Assembly: GCF_003477885.1 (NCBI RefSeq) | Contig: NZ_QUEE01000003.1 | Location: 186,001-250,000, forward strand | Length of the DNA: 64,000 nucleotides | DNA from: Lachnotalea sp. AF33-28 | GTDB taxonomy: Bacteria > Bacillota > Clostridia > Lachnospirales > Lachnospiraceae | Direction: 5' to 3' | Part shown: positions 45,708-55,400 of the stretch, one piece after another | Layout of the letters: every line of letters starts with the position of its first letter | Position numbering within the stretch: position 1 is the first letter of the stretch | Notes under the pieces: model-generated | Told to the model about the DNA's origin: nothing | The model's input: only the letters and a program-made list of their open reading frames with translations | The model's database searches: none | Translations under genes and position numbers: made by a program

Positions 45708-46589
45708 TCAGCTCTTTAAGTCTCCGCGCCCTTCGGTTGCGGTACCCATATGTTCATGCTCATAGATCTTGGCATCCACCAGGAAACGGTACCAATAACC
45801 TTGAAGAAAGTGAAATGCCAGTCCTTCTTTACCGTCCAGAAAGCCCAGGCGCAGAAAGTACCGGTAAAGAAAATACCAGTGCGCTCTGCGCATTAACGGC
45901 GTCTTATAATAAACCACATTCTTCATCCACCGCTTCCGCTCCGCCTGACCGCCTCCAAAGAACTGCGGCTTCATCGTAACTCCGGTCTCCATCTGACGTT
46001 TTTTCTCCAGATGGTCCTGCACTTCCTTATTGGAATACCAGTTATGTTTATTAATCCACCATTCCAGGCTCTTGGTATTGTTATCGATCAAATCGTGCTG
46101 GAAACAGATACTCTTTCCGCTTTTTAGCAGAAAATGCTCATCCATCAGCGTCTGCTCACACCATGCGGTGCCACGCCGGAAAATACGCAGCAAAATGGTA
46201 GGATAAACGCCGCCATGCCTTATCCAGCGTCCCAGAAAATAGACACGCCGTTTCAACTCAATGCCATTTACCTGCGGGTCAATGCCATCCAGCCTGCTTC
46301 CGATTTCCTCAGCCAATTCCGGCGTCAGTTCTTCGTCCGCATCGATGCGCATAATCCATTCCGTATCCATCTCGGTATTATCCAGTCCCCAGTTGATCTG
46401 GGTGGCATGGTCTATAAACGGGTTCTGATAAACATCGGCTCCCAGTTTCCGGGCCACTGAAACAGTATTGTCCGTGCTGAAGCTGTCTACCACAACAATC
46501 CGCTTCGCCAGCCCCTTCAGAGAAGCAATGCATTTGGGTATATTGTCCTCTTCATTTTTTGTTATGATCAAAACAGTTAAATCCATCAT
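45708..46589 (-). CDS. Family 2 glycosyltransferase (WaaE/KdtX-like)
   Basis: This 293-residue protein begins LTVLIITKNEEDNIPKCIAS, then VVVDSFSTDNTVSVARK, GADVYQNPFIDHATQINWGL, WIMRIDADEELTPELAEEI and IELKRRVYFLGRWIRHGGVY with PTILLRIFRR. The TKNEEDNI start and the FLGxWIRHGG block are those of the WaaE/KdtX GT2 subgroup, which adds glucose to heptose in Gram-negative core but is found with other roles in Firmicutes capsule loci. The start codon overlaps the stop of the acetyltransferase upstream by 4 bases. Confidence 0.85.
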   Translation of the reverse strand: MMDLTVLIITKNEEDNIPKCIASLKGLAKRIVVVDSFSTDNTVSVARKLGADVYQNPFIDHATQINWGLDNTEMDTEWIMRIDADEELTPELAEEIGSRLDGIDPQVNGIELKRRVYFLGRWIRHGGVYPTILLRIFRRGTAWCEQTLMDEHFLLKSGKSICFQHDLIDNNTKSLEWWINKHNWYSNKEVQDHLEKKRQMETGVTMKPQFFGGGQAERKRWMKNVVYYKTPLMRRAHWYFLYRYFLRLGFLDGKEGLAFHFLQGYWYRFLVDAKIYEHEHMGTATEGRGDLKS

Positions 46590-47176
46590 AACTCTACATT
46601 TCCTTCCTGTATCTGACCGCCGGTCTTTTTTATTACCTTGGCCGGATTACCGGCAATGACAGAACCCGATTCAAAGGTGCCGTGAACAACGCTGCCCGCT
46701 CCTATAATACAGTTATCTCCGATCACAGTTCCTTTAAGAATAATACAGTTGCATCCAATAAATACATTTTTTCCGATCTTTACCGGCCTGGTGACCAGAT
46801 GGTCATATATATCCGCTTTCCGTTCCTCCGGATTCAAAGAGTGAAAATCGTTGTCGAATATCTTGCAGTTGGCCCCGATCACCGAATAGTCGCCCACTTC
46901 AATCAGTTCTCTGGCATACAGCGTGCTGCCGGATATTCCAACATGACTCCCGATCCGGACCGTGCCCTTATCTCTCGCAATGATGATTGTCCTTTGATAC
47001 AAGCCAATCAGATTAGACAGGAAATTACTGTTAATCGCGCAGTCCTCCCCGATCTCAAGAGATGCCTGTGAAAACCGGAATATAAACGGCCAGCCTACGA
47101 GCTTCAGGCCCTTCCCGTACTTCACCTTATTCATCTTCAGCATGATCTTAGGCAGCTGACTGTTAAACTTAGACAT
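46586..47176 (-). CDS. Left-handed beta-helix O-acetyltransferase
   Basis: About 196 residues from ATG at 47176, with AAGGTG upstream; the frame is open from a GTG at 47185. Hexapeptide repeats run through LEIGEDCAINSNFLSN, GTVRIGSHVGISGSTLYARE, VIGANCKIFDNDFHSLNPEE and IGKNVFIGCNCIILKGTVIG. The DNDFH histidine is the likely base. It is a paralogue of the enzyme at 40356-40976. It should acetylate a sugar of the unit in the cytoplasm using acetyl-CoA. Confidence 0.9.
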   Translation of the reverse strand: MSKFNSQLPKIMLKMNKVKYGKGLKLVGWPFIFRFSQASLEIGEDCAINSNFLSNLIGLYQRTIIIARDKGTVRIGSHVGISGSTLYARELIEVGDYSVIGANCKIFDNDFHSLNPEERKADIYDHLVTRPVKIGKNVFIGCNCIILKGTVIGDNCIIGAGSVVHGTFESGSVIAGNPAKVIKKTGGQIQEGNVEL

Positions 47177-47194
47177 AAGAATCACCTTACCGCA

Positions 47195-47941
47195 TTACGC
47201 AAGTATGAATTTCGCAGTTTCCATCAGTACCGCTTCCAGCAAATACAGCCTGCTGTAACCGTACTTCCGGTAAATCCTGTACTTCACCACCATGCGTTCC
47301 TTCGCGTCCTTTAACGATTTTCGGTTGCTGGCACCGCCCAGACGGTAATTTGCCAGAGTTCTGTTGACGGTTACTACCTTTTTGTGGCGGCTGCGCATGT
47401 ACAGAAGCATGTCCAGATCATCGTATACCGACTCATTGGGATACTGATATGCCTCATAGATCTGCTTTGTCAGAAAGGTGGTGGGGTGATTCCAGTCCCT
47501 GGTGGTTACATAGTCCCTGAGCCTGGCCCGCTTAATGCCGGTGGATCCGTCTCTCTTTATCATGCGAAGATCCGCATACATCATATCGAAGGGTTCTTTC
47601 AGATACGTCTCCGCCACCACTTCAGCGCAGACCGGCTCATACCAGTCATCGCTGTTTAACAGACCGATCAGCTGTCCGCCAGCCATACGTATGCCTTTGT
47701 TCATTGCATCGTAGATGCCACGGTCCTTTTCTGAAACAACCCGGTAAGATATGCCTTTTTCGGTAAACTTATCCCGGTAGCTATCGGCTATGCTCACTGT
47801 GCCATCCGATGATAAACCGTCTATAATGATATACTCTATGTTCGTATATGTTTGATTCAGCACGGACTCAATGGTCTGGGCGATGGTCTTCTCACTGTTA
47901 TAGGCTGCCGTCACAATGCTGATTAATAGCTTTTCTTCCAT
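47195..47941 (-). CDS. Family 2 glycosyltransferase (WcaA-like)
   Basis: This 248-residue GT-A protein has LISIVTAAYNSEKTIAQTIE, YIIIDGLSSDGTVSI, RGIYDAMNKGIRMAGG, LIGLLNSDDWYEPVCAE and LRDYVTTRDWNHPTTFLTKQ. It is similar to the protein at 25378 and the front half of the fusion at 23330. Placed directly after the initiating phosphoglycosyltransferase gene (7 bases), it is a good candidate for the enzyme adding the second sugar of the repeat unit (inference). Confidence 0.85.
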   Translation of the reverse strand: MEEKLLISIVTAAYNSEKTIAQTIESVLNQTYTNIEYIIIDGLSSDGTVSIADSYRDKFTEKGISYRVVSEKDRGIYDAMNKGIRMAGGQLIGLLNSDDWYEPVCAEVVAETYLKEPFDMMYADLRMIKRDGSTGIKRARLRDYVTTRDWNHPTTFLTKQIYEAYQYPNESVYDDLDMLLYMRSRHKKVVTVNRTLANYRLGGASNRKSLKDAKERMVVKYRIYRKYGYSRLYLLEAVLMETAKFILA

Positions 47942-47947
47942 CTTTTA

Positions 47948-49342
47948 TTACTTCCCTGCATTCCGCATCTCTGCTGATTTTTCTTCTGTAAACCCTTCTG
48001 TGCTCTCCCTGGTAAACATGATCTTTATAGTAAGAAGGATCAGCCTGATATCCAGAAGGATCGAATAATTTTCGATATACATAAGGTCAAGCTTCAGTTT
48101 ATCATAAGCGGTAGTATTATATTTACCGTATATCTGTGCATAACCAGTCAGCCCGCCTTTTACCTTCAGGCGATAGGCGAACTCCGGAATCTCCTGCGTA
48201 TATTTCTCTACGTGTTCCACACGCTCTGGTCTGGGGCCCACAATGCTCATATTTCCCACAAAAATATCAAACAGCTGAGGCAGTTCATCCAGCCGTGTAG
48301 CGCGGATCACCCTGCCTACCGGAGTGATTCTCGGATCTCTTTCCGTAGCGGGAATCACACGCCCATCCTTTTCCGCATCCACAATCATGCTTCGGAATTT
48401 CGTGATGTAAAAAATTTTTCCGCCGTTCGTTACCCTTGCCTGCCGGAAAAATACAGGTCCCCGATCATACAGTTTGATGGCAATAGCAGTGAAAAGCATA
48501 AACGGAGACGCGAGTATAATCCCCAATGAAGATATTACAAGATCCATGCATCGCTTGATCAGCTTCTGCTCTATGGATAATCCGCTGTTTCTTGCCAGCA
48601 GCAACGGTGTATCAAAGAAATGCAGATTCTCCGACCCTCTTAAGATAATATCGGAAATATTTGGCGTCACATATACACGGATACAGGCCCCATAACAATA
48701 TTTGATAATCTTATTGCGCCGTTTGGAGTGAACTTCACAGAGCACTACACCTTCCGAATTTCGTATTTTTTCCTGCAATACCTCCATTGGCTCATCTCCG
48801 CGAATGAATTCCCCAATCTTATATTTATCGTCCCGGGTCTCCATCTTGCGCGCCAACAGTCTCGCATTACTTTCATAGTCCTCATAAATCATCAAAAGCG
48901 TTCTGGCGGGAAAAAGCGTTCGGTAGATGCGGTTGAGAATAAACATGAATATACCGATCCCCACAATATCCGTCAGCGTCAGCACTGCAAACGGCAGGAA
49001 ATCGGGAAATCCCCTCGTCAGCAGCACGATGATCAGATAAACAAAAATATTGGCACAGATCACCGCCAGCCCCTGCGAGAACACCATGCTTGTAGTCTTC
49101 TCATAGCCGATCTTTACCCCTCCATAAAAGTTGATGAATACCACCAACAGGAACACATACAGCAGCAGCATTACGAAGTTACCCTTTTGAGCAAAGGGAT
49201 TCATGGTCCGTTCGTTATAATAGTCAAACCATACTTTCCAGTACAGCAGTGACTCCGCAGCCACTACCAAAATCGCGGAGAACATGCGGTATATTCTTTT
49301 GTATTTCTCATACTTGTTTTTTTCGTTCCCTGTCATATTCAT
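47948..49342 (-). CDS. Initiating polyprenyl glycosylphosphotransferase
   Basis: This 464-residue protein has four or five N-terminal membrane segments, a middle region with LMIYEDYESNARLLARKME, and a sugar transferase domain: LIKRCMDLVISSLGIILASP, FFRQARVTNGGKIFYITKFR, RLDELPQLFDIFVGNMSIVG and PEFAYRLKVKGGLTGYAQIY. It starts the repeat unit by moving a sugar-phosphate to undecaprenyl phosphate. Unlike the enzyme at 17971 it has the GLTGYAQIYGKYNTTAYDKL ending typical of the galactose/N-acetylgalactosamine-type group, but the sugar is not proven. It lies 7 bases after the chain-length gene. Confidence 0.9.
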   Translation of the reverse strand: MNMTGNEKNKYEKYKRIYRMFSAILVVAAESLLYWKVWFDYYNERTMNPFAQKGNFVMLLLYVFLLVVFINFYGGVKIGYEKTTSMVFSQGLAVICANIFVYLIIVLLTRGFPDFLPFAVLTLTDIVGIGIFMFILNRIYRTLFPARTLLMIYEDYESNARLLARKMETRDDKYKIGEFIRGDEPMEVLQEKIRNSEGVVLCEVHSKRRNKIIKYCYGACIRVYVTPNISDIILRGSENLHFFDTPLLLARNSGLSIEQKLIKRCMDLVISSLGIILASPFMLFTAIAIKLYDRGPVFFRQARVTNGGKIFYITKFRSMIVDAEKDGRVIPATERDPRITPVGRVIRATRLDELPQLFDIFVGNMSIVGPRPERVEHVEKYTQEIPEFAYRLKVKGGLTGYAQIYGKYNTTAYDKLKLDLMYIENYSILLDIRLILLTIKIMFTRESTEGFTEEKSAEMRNAGK

Positions 49343-49349
49343 CCCTATC

Positions 49350-50441
49350 CTATTTCACCAGTACGTAACCGATCAGATTGGCATCCACGATCTCCAGATT
49401 TCTGACCGCCTTTTCCACATCCGGTATTTTATCCTTATCGATCCGAATTGTCAGTATGACGTGCCCGGCATTCTTGCCTTCCTCCAGCGTTTCTGCAGAC
49501 ACGGCCATATCCTGTCCGGTCTTTACGGCCGCATCCATGCCGGAAGAACCGGTTCTTTCCTCCAGACATTTGCTGATATTATCCGCCAGTTCACATAACC
49601 CCAGGTCTTTGGAAGAGGATGCCAGCAGGAAATTGCCGTTGCCGTCCTTTTCGCCGATATTGCGGAGCATGACCGCCATCAGGTCACAGCCTTCCTTCTG
49701 ATCCCTGCCCAACTCGCAGATGCAGGGCAGGTTAATCACCGCGCCGATTTCTTCTTTTGTTCGGAACACCTTATCCGCCAAAACCAGAATCAGTACGGAA
49801 CCCAGCCAGACAAACACGCCGGCTAAGAGCACCATCAGCTTATTCCAGGACAGCAGGGACCCCAGCGACAGACTAACAGTCTTTGGCTCGTCCAGATCAA
49901 AGGTGATCACAGCCCCTTTATGATTGGTCATATAAGCCTTTGCTTCCGGATAATCTATAATCTGTCCTTCCAATCCCATGACCCGCTTCGCTTCGGAAAC
50001 CAGCAGCTCCTCAAACTTAGTAGCTATTAGCATGGTCCGATCCAGCCCAACGCTCATGGTCGTAAGCTCATAGTACATAGAATCGCCCTTCGTGGCCACG
50101 AATATGATATCCTGGTTCTTATCAAACGGTTCAAATCCGTTCTTCTGCAGCTCTTCGTCTACCTGATCGCGAACCATCTCACTGTACAGCAGCCATTTAT
50201 AAGCATCCGTATAGTCCTCATCCTTGCTGTCAATATAGACGGTTGCCAGGGTCTGATAGGTGTCCAGACTGGCGCTGTATACATCCATCCTGTATTCTTT
50301 CCATGTTGTCAGCACTACATACCCTACTGCGAGCCCCATCACCAGAATACAGATCCACCAGTATTTCAGCAGATTGTACCTGATCTTACGGATGCTTAAC
50401 AGCATCTCTCCGGATTCTCTGTGTGTCGGTTGTTTTTCCAC
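49350..50441 (-). CDS. Wzz/CpsC-like chain-length protein fused to degenerate kinase-like domain
   Basis: This 363-residue protein has a Wzz plan: a first membrane segment (about 28-46), a periplasm-type loop to about 205 (DTYQTLATVYIDSKDEDYTD) and a second segment (about 208-228). After it come 130 residues resembling the BY-kinase (CpsD) fold: KEEIGAVINLPCICELG, FLLASSSKDLGLCELADNIS and ANLIGYVLV near the C-terminus. The Walker A lysine loop (GEGKT) and a C-terminal tyrosine cluster are missing, so it is not an active tyrosine kinase. It starts with GTG after GGAGG. It should set glycan chain length together with the EpsG- or Wzy-type polymerases. Confidence 0.75.
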   Translation of the reverse strand: MEKQPTHRESGEMLLSIRKIRYNLLKYWWICILVMGLAVGYVVLTTWKEYRMDVYSASLDTYQTLATVYIDSKDEDYTDAYKWLLYSEMVRDQVDEELQKNGFEPFDKNQDIIFVATKGDSMYYELTTMSVGLDRTMLIATKFEELLVSEAKRVMGLEGQIIDYPEAKAYMTNHKGAVITFDLDEPKTVSLSLGSLLSWNKLMVLLAGVFVWLGSVLILVLADKVFRTKEEIGAVINLPCICELGRDQKEGCDLMAVMLRNIGEKDGNGNFLLASSSKDLGLCELADNISKCLEERTGSSGMDAAVKTGQDMAVSAETLEEGKNAGHVILTIRIDKDKIPDVEKAVRNLEIVDANLIGYVLVK

Positions 50442-50490
50442 GCTTTATACCTCCGATATTCATATGTTTTTTTAACAGCTCAAGTTCGGC

Positions 50491-51408
50491 TCAATTATCT
50501 GCCGGCGGCTGTGAGGCATCGGTATCGTTTATACCGGTTTCTATTGCTTCCTGCTCCCAAGGCTCCACATAGTCCTCCGGCTTGGCATAACTATAGCGGT
50601 ATACCACATAATTCTCTGTCTCACCCACATAGTCAAAGCCTGCGCCGCTAAGATAATCATGCATGGGGCCATCCTGACGGTAAACCACATACTGAGTCTT
50701 GGTCAGGTTCAAAGCCTGCATAAATCCGTACATCTCAATCTGGCGGTCCAGCATAAGAGCTTCAATTAAACGCACCCGCATGCGGATCCAGTCCGCATCG
50801 TTCTCATTCTCTGTGGCCTGTGTATTCACCGTACTCATCATCAGCTCATAAGGTATCACTGCGTTAATGGACGGATCATACTGTGTGGCCAGAATATTTA
50901 AATTGAAGTCAAACGCTACGTTGGGGACGGTCCACATATCGTTGTTCTCATGGATCATCTCACAGATCTCGATCAAATCCTCAGGCACTTTGTAAATATT
51001 GGTTGCCATCGGAAAACTTTTAGACTTCAGCGTAGTTCCTGTCAAAACCAGCATGGACACCAGCACAAGCGCCGCCACCGCCCTTCTCCAAAAACGTCGA
51101 AGTCCCATCACCACCTTTGTCCCCACATAGCTTAACACGGTCACTACAGGCAGCAGCCAAAAAAAACGGTAATATTCGTTCGTCAGCTTAAGTCGGCTGA
51201 CAACGGTTTTCATCAGTAAAGGGTTAAACACAGTGACCAGTAAAATCAGAATATATGGCAGAAAGAAACGTTTCCACTGCTTTTCTCCGTCTATAAATAT
51301 ATACAGAAGCGCGATTATGAAAAAACCGATGAACATACAGGTTCCCTGGTAATTTCTAAGGCAGGCTTCCACAAAACGGTATCCCAGCTCATTCAGATCC
51401 AGATTCAT
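50491..51408 (-). CDS. Membrane protein, probable second half of a DUF6077-like protein
   Basis: About 305 residues from ATG at 51408, which has AAGGAGG six bases upstream; the open frame back to 51639 is a shadow of the preceding gene. It has about four membrane segments (to about residue 130), then an outer domain of about 170 residues (YKVPEDLIEICEMIHENNDM, VAFDFNLNILATQYDPSINA, MHDYLSGAGFDYVGETENYV) ending in an acidic tail. DUF6077-like proteins are usually about 650 residues long; this one plus the next ORF upstream make about 656, so the pair looks like one protein split in two (see findings). Role in glycan assembly is inferred from position only. Confidence 0.6.
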   Translation of the reverse strand: MNLDLNELGYRFVEACLRNYQGTCMFIGFFIIALLYIFIDGEKQWKRFFLPYILILLVTVFNPLLMKTVVSRLKLTNEYYRFFWLLPVVTVLSYVGTKVVMGLRRFWRRAVAALVLVSMLVLTGTTLKSKSFPMATNIYKVPEDLIEICEMIHENNDMWTVPNVAFDFNLNILATQYDPSINAVIPYELMMSTVNTQATENENDADWIRMRVRLIEALMLDRQIEMYGFMQALNLTKTQYVVYRQDGPMHDYLSGAGFDYVGETENYVVYRYSYAKPEDYVEPWEQEAIETGINDTDASQPPADN

Positions 51409-51419
51409 GCAATGCCTCC

Positions 51420-52475
51420 TTATATGTGTATGACCAAAATTCCGATCCGGCTTAACAGATAACAAAAAGTGACAAGCAGGCAGGGCAACGCGCACAGCCC
51501 ACATTTGAAGAGGATTTTTACGTCCTTCTTCAGAAAACAAAGAGGCAGGGCAAAAGCACCGATTCCAACCAAAACAAGTATCATAGCCGAAGATGAAATC
51601 GCGCATCCGGCATACCCAATCAGAAACAGGAGCACCCAATTCATCCTGTAATCTGCATCCTGATACAGTCTGGCAAAATAATATACCAGTGCCGGAAGAA
51701 TTACATTGCCAAGAACCGCCTTCCCCTCATAGGTCCTAAGGAACAGAAATCCGGAGGCCGTATACATCGTATAGCTGAATAGGTTTACAATAAATGCAAA
51801 CGCGAGCATCAGCAGCACCGCCTTGCTGTTCTCTTTAAAAAACAGCCTTGCCATTCGGTAATAAATCATGTTGGTAATAAGCAGCACCACCGCCGCCATG
51901 ATTGTCTTGGTTTCCACCAGAGGATGTATGCCCGTAAGCTGGCATATCACCGCATCCTGCATATGGTACATGGCAAAAAAATGCCGTATATCGATGACAT
52001 CCCGGAGCTCACGGCTTAACGGATCATAGTGGCTGATCGTATTGGTATGCACTGACAGAGATACGTCGCCCACATAATAAGCCGCATCCCAGAAATCAGT
52101 CTGCCACACAGTGGTCACGCAGATCTGAAGCAGCACCAGCCCTATCATGGCCCAGAACAGCGGCGAAGCTTTTAAAAGCCGGACCGCTCCTTTTCCCGCT
52201 ACGGCCCACTGCCTGTGATTCCATACGCTGTACACCAGCACCGCCGCCAGAATTATAGCCCAGGATAGTGACAGATTGGACAGCGGCCGCTTTAACAGTG
52301 CCATCGGTATGGCGATCACCTGGAACACAGCATAGTACAGGAAAAATCCGGCCAGTACCGTAAATGTGACAGAAGCAGCCTCCTTCTTCATATGCCGGGT
52401 GATTAACGTGCCGAAGGCATAGTACAAGATCAAATATACAATCACCATTCCTATACAAACCAATATATCCAGCAT
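51420..52475 (-). CDS. DUF6077-like multispanning membrane protein, first half
   Basis: This 351-residue protein has about nine membrane segments and an outer loop with TVWQTDFWDAAYYVGDVSLS and HYDPLSRELRDV (about 122-155), followed by MYHMQDAVICQLTGIHPLVE. This loop, with its acidic residues and the HYDP motif, resembles the first loop of DUF6077 proteins, which have a GT-C-like layout. The C-terminus stops after a membrane segment (SRIGILVIHI). The next gene starts 11 bases after the stop with a strong ribosome site and continues with more segments and an outer domain. Confidence 0.65.
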   Translation of the reverse strand: MLDILVCIGMVIVYLILYYAFGTLITRHMKKEAASVTFTVLAGFFLYYAVFQVIAIPMALLKRPLSNLSLSWAIILAAVLVYSVWNHRQWAVAGKGAVRLLKASPLFWAMIGLVLLQICVTTVWQTDFWDAAYYVGDVSLSVHTNTISHYDPLSRELRDVIDIRHFFAMYHMQDAVICQLTGIHPLVETKTIMAAVVLLITNMIYYRMARLFFKENSKAVLLMLAFAFIVNLFSYTMYTASGFLFLRTYEGKAVLGNVILPALVYYFARLYQDADYRMNWVLLFLIGYAGCAISSSAMILVLVGIGAFALPLCFLKKDVKILFKCGLCALPCLLVTFCYLLSRIGILVIHI

Positions 52476-52493
52476 TCATCCACTCCTTTTTGT

Positions 52494-55400
52494 TTACTGA
52501 AAATCCTCCGCAATATTCGCCCACACCGCATCCATACTGAAATGCGCCTTCATATACTCCTGGGTACCCATTGCCATCTTCCGAAGGCGCTCCTCATCCC
52601 GGTACAGCTCTGCTGTAACGCGTGCGAACTCTTCCGCCGTATCCGCGATCTCAAGCACCTCTTCCACATCTTCGATGCCTTCCGCGCCGATTGCTGTGGT
52701 GACAGTCGGCATACCGTTATAGAGGGATTCCAGCACCTTTCCCTTGACTCCGGCGCCAAAACGCAGCGGCACCACAGTTATGCGGCAGGCCGCATACAGC
52801 GCTTCCAGTTCTTCCTCGCTGACAAACCCTTTGATCACCACGCCGCCGCCTTCCAGCGCCCTGATTTCATCAGGCACTTTGGAACCCACGACATAGAAGG
52901 GGACATCCCCCAGCTGCGTTCTGACCGCCGGGTAGATCTCCTTTACAAACCACAGGACGGCATCCGCGTTCGGCCTGTGGGCAAACCCGCCCACAAACAG
53001 CATGCCCCTGCGGTTTTTAAAGTCCAGATTCAGGCTTTCCTTAAAGCTCTCGTACATATACAGGCCGATCGCCTTTACCGGTATCTTCCGGTCGATTTTG
53101 CGTATCACATCGCGCTCCACGCAGGACGGATAATACGTCATGTCTGCTTTGCGCATCAGCTCCAGCTCCTGGCCTTTCATGAACTCAGATTCCTTCTTAT
53201 GCGCAGGATCTCCGGTCACCTCATATTCGCGCATCTCACGGAGGAAATGCAGGTCATGGCCGTAAAAAATCACCTTAATTCTGGTATATTCACGGATGAA
53301 ATCGATGTATTTCACCGCGATATGCGGGCGGTTGATATAGATAAAATCGATATAGGTTCTGTTCTGTCGTATCCATTCCAGGATATTGGCCCGGTACCAG
53401 TCGCCGTACAGGATCTCCACACCCATCTGCTCCAGCGTGCCGGTGTAGGGCTCTGCATGGAGGCAGTCATCTCCGAAAAATTTGACCACATAGCCTTTCT
53501 CCAGAAACATGCGCATATAGCTGAAGGTGCTCTTGGAACCGGCGTCCTTATCAAATTCCGGCACATAATGGTCCATGACCAGAATCACTTTTCTGCCGTT
53601 TAAGCGCTCTCTGGCGGGAAACAGCTCCGGCGCCTCGGGGTGGTGCTCATACTGGAGGCCGAAGACAGACTCCCATTTTTCCTTCAATTTCTGACTGTTG
53701 ATTTTCTGATATTTTTTAATGCCGCTGTCAAGGTCGGTTCCATTGGATATCCCCTCGTAGTGAACCACCTCTGAAAGGGGCTGATACATCACCTTATACC
53801 CCTTATCCCTGACCGCAAATGCCAGATCCACATCCTCACAGTAGGCCGGGGCGTACCGCTCATCAAAGCCGCCGATCTCTTTCCACAGCTCGAGCGGAAG
53901 CATCAGTGCCGCTCCGGATATATAGTCCACCTCACGGACATAGTTATACTCCGGCTTGGACGGATCATCCAGCCGGCCGTAATTCCAGCCGGTACCGTCC
54001 CGCCAGATAATACCGCCGGCCTCCTGCAGCCGGCCGTCCGGATAGACCAGCTTGGACCCCACCATGCCGATGGAAGGATCCGATTCGATCAGCGCGATCA
54101 GGCTTGACAGCCATCCTGGCTTTACCTGTGTATCGTTATTGAGGAACAGTATATACTCTCCCCTGGCGGACTCCGCCGCATGATTGCAGTTCTTTACAAA
54201 TCCCAGATTGGTCCCGTTTCGAATCACCCGGATCCCCTTCGCATACATGGCCAGATGCCTGGTTCCGTCCGTCGAAACGTCATCGCCGATCAGCACCTCA
54301 TAGGGCACATCCGCCGTGTTCTGCAGTATGGATACCAGACAGCGGTACGTATATCCCACCTGATTATAAGCCGGTATGACGATAGATACTTTAGGCGTGT
54401 CGGCCGCCGGAAACTTCAGGATGCCATGCTGGTAATACAGCTCATCCAGCTCGCTGCTGCCACCGAAATAGTTTCCCTTTTTCACCGATGTCCACAGCCG
54501 GAAGGATTTTGCAGGATGACAGACGATACGCCCGATTCCCTTCGTAACATACAGCCTGCGGCTGCCGTCCGGAAGAACCGCCCGCCTTACCTTACCTCCG
54601 GTTTTCGCTGCCGCCTTCAGCCCTTTATAGACCGGCGCAGCGCCGAATTTCTTCGCGATCTTCTTAATGTGGGTGTATTTATCAATGATTTTCTGCTGTT
54701 CGGCGATCATATACTCCAGGTTATGGATGTGGTTGTCCTTCAGCTGCATAGCATTTTCCAGCTCCACTACCTTGTGAGCCTGCTGCCCGGATTTCAGCTG
54801 ATCAAAGGTAATCTGCTTCTGCACATACCGGTTCAGATATGCACAGCAGTTATCCTCCCCATGCACATACTGCTGGAATTCTGCCTCCATGTCCGCAAAT
54901 ATATCCTGCTGTTCTTCATTGATGCCGAACCGCTCCATAAACTCATCGATATTAAAATGATCCGCGAACTGGCGGCGGTATTTGCGGTAGAAATAGTACA
55001 GGTTCCTGTATTTAATATAAGAAGCCGGAACAGGGAAATCCATCACCCATTCATAATCAATGCAGATGTATTTCCCTGAAGACTCCATAATATTCTCGAA
55101 TATCATATCGATGTTGGACGCGGTAAAGGACATATCCTCCCCGCAAAACCTGTCACCGAACACCCGGACAAATTCCGGCGTCTTCACAAACGGCACCAGA
55201 CCGCCCTCTTTAACGGCGAATACCAGATCGCAGGCCTGGCGCACGGTCTCAATCAAATCTGTGCTGTCTCTTAAACGCTCAGACAGCAGTTCATCCATCG
55301 TGCGTCCGGTCAGATAGGGATATCGCATAACTTTGTCCGACATTTCCGGCTTTAACGGCTCTACATTGGCAAAACATGCCTTAACCGCTTCATAATGAGG

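Noticed and set aside
52542..53603. Open frame of 353 codons on the plus strand inside the large glycosyltransferase gene
   Set aside because: It is antisense to a well-supported gene with clear GT2/GT4 motifs, has no recognisable motif and follows from the high G+C content; the same holds for 54180-55079 and 38405-38962.
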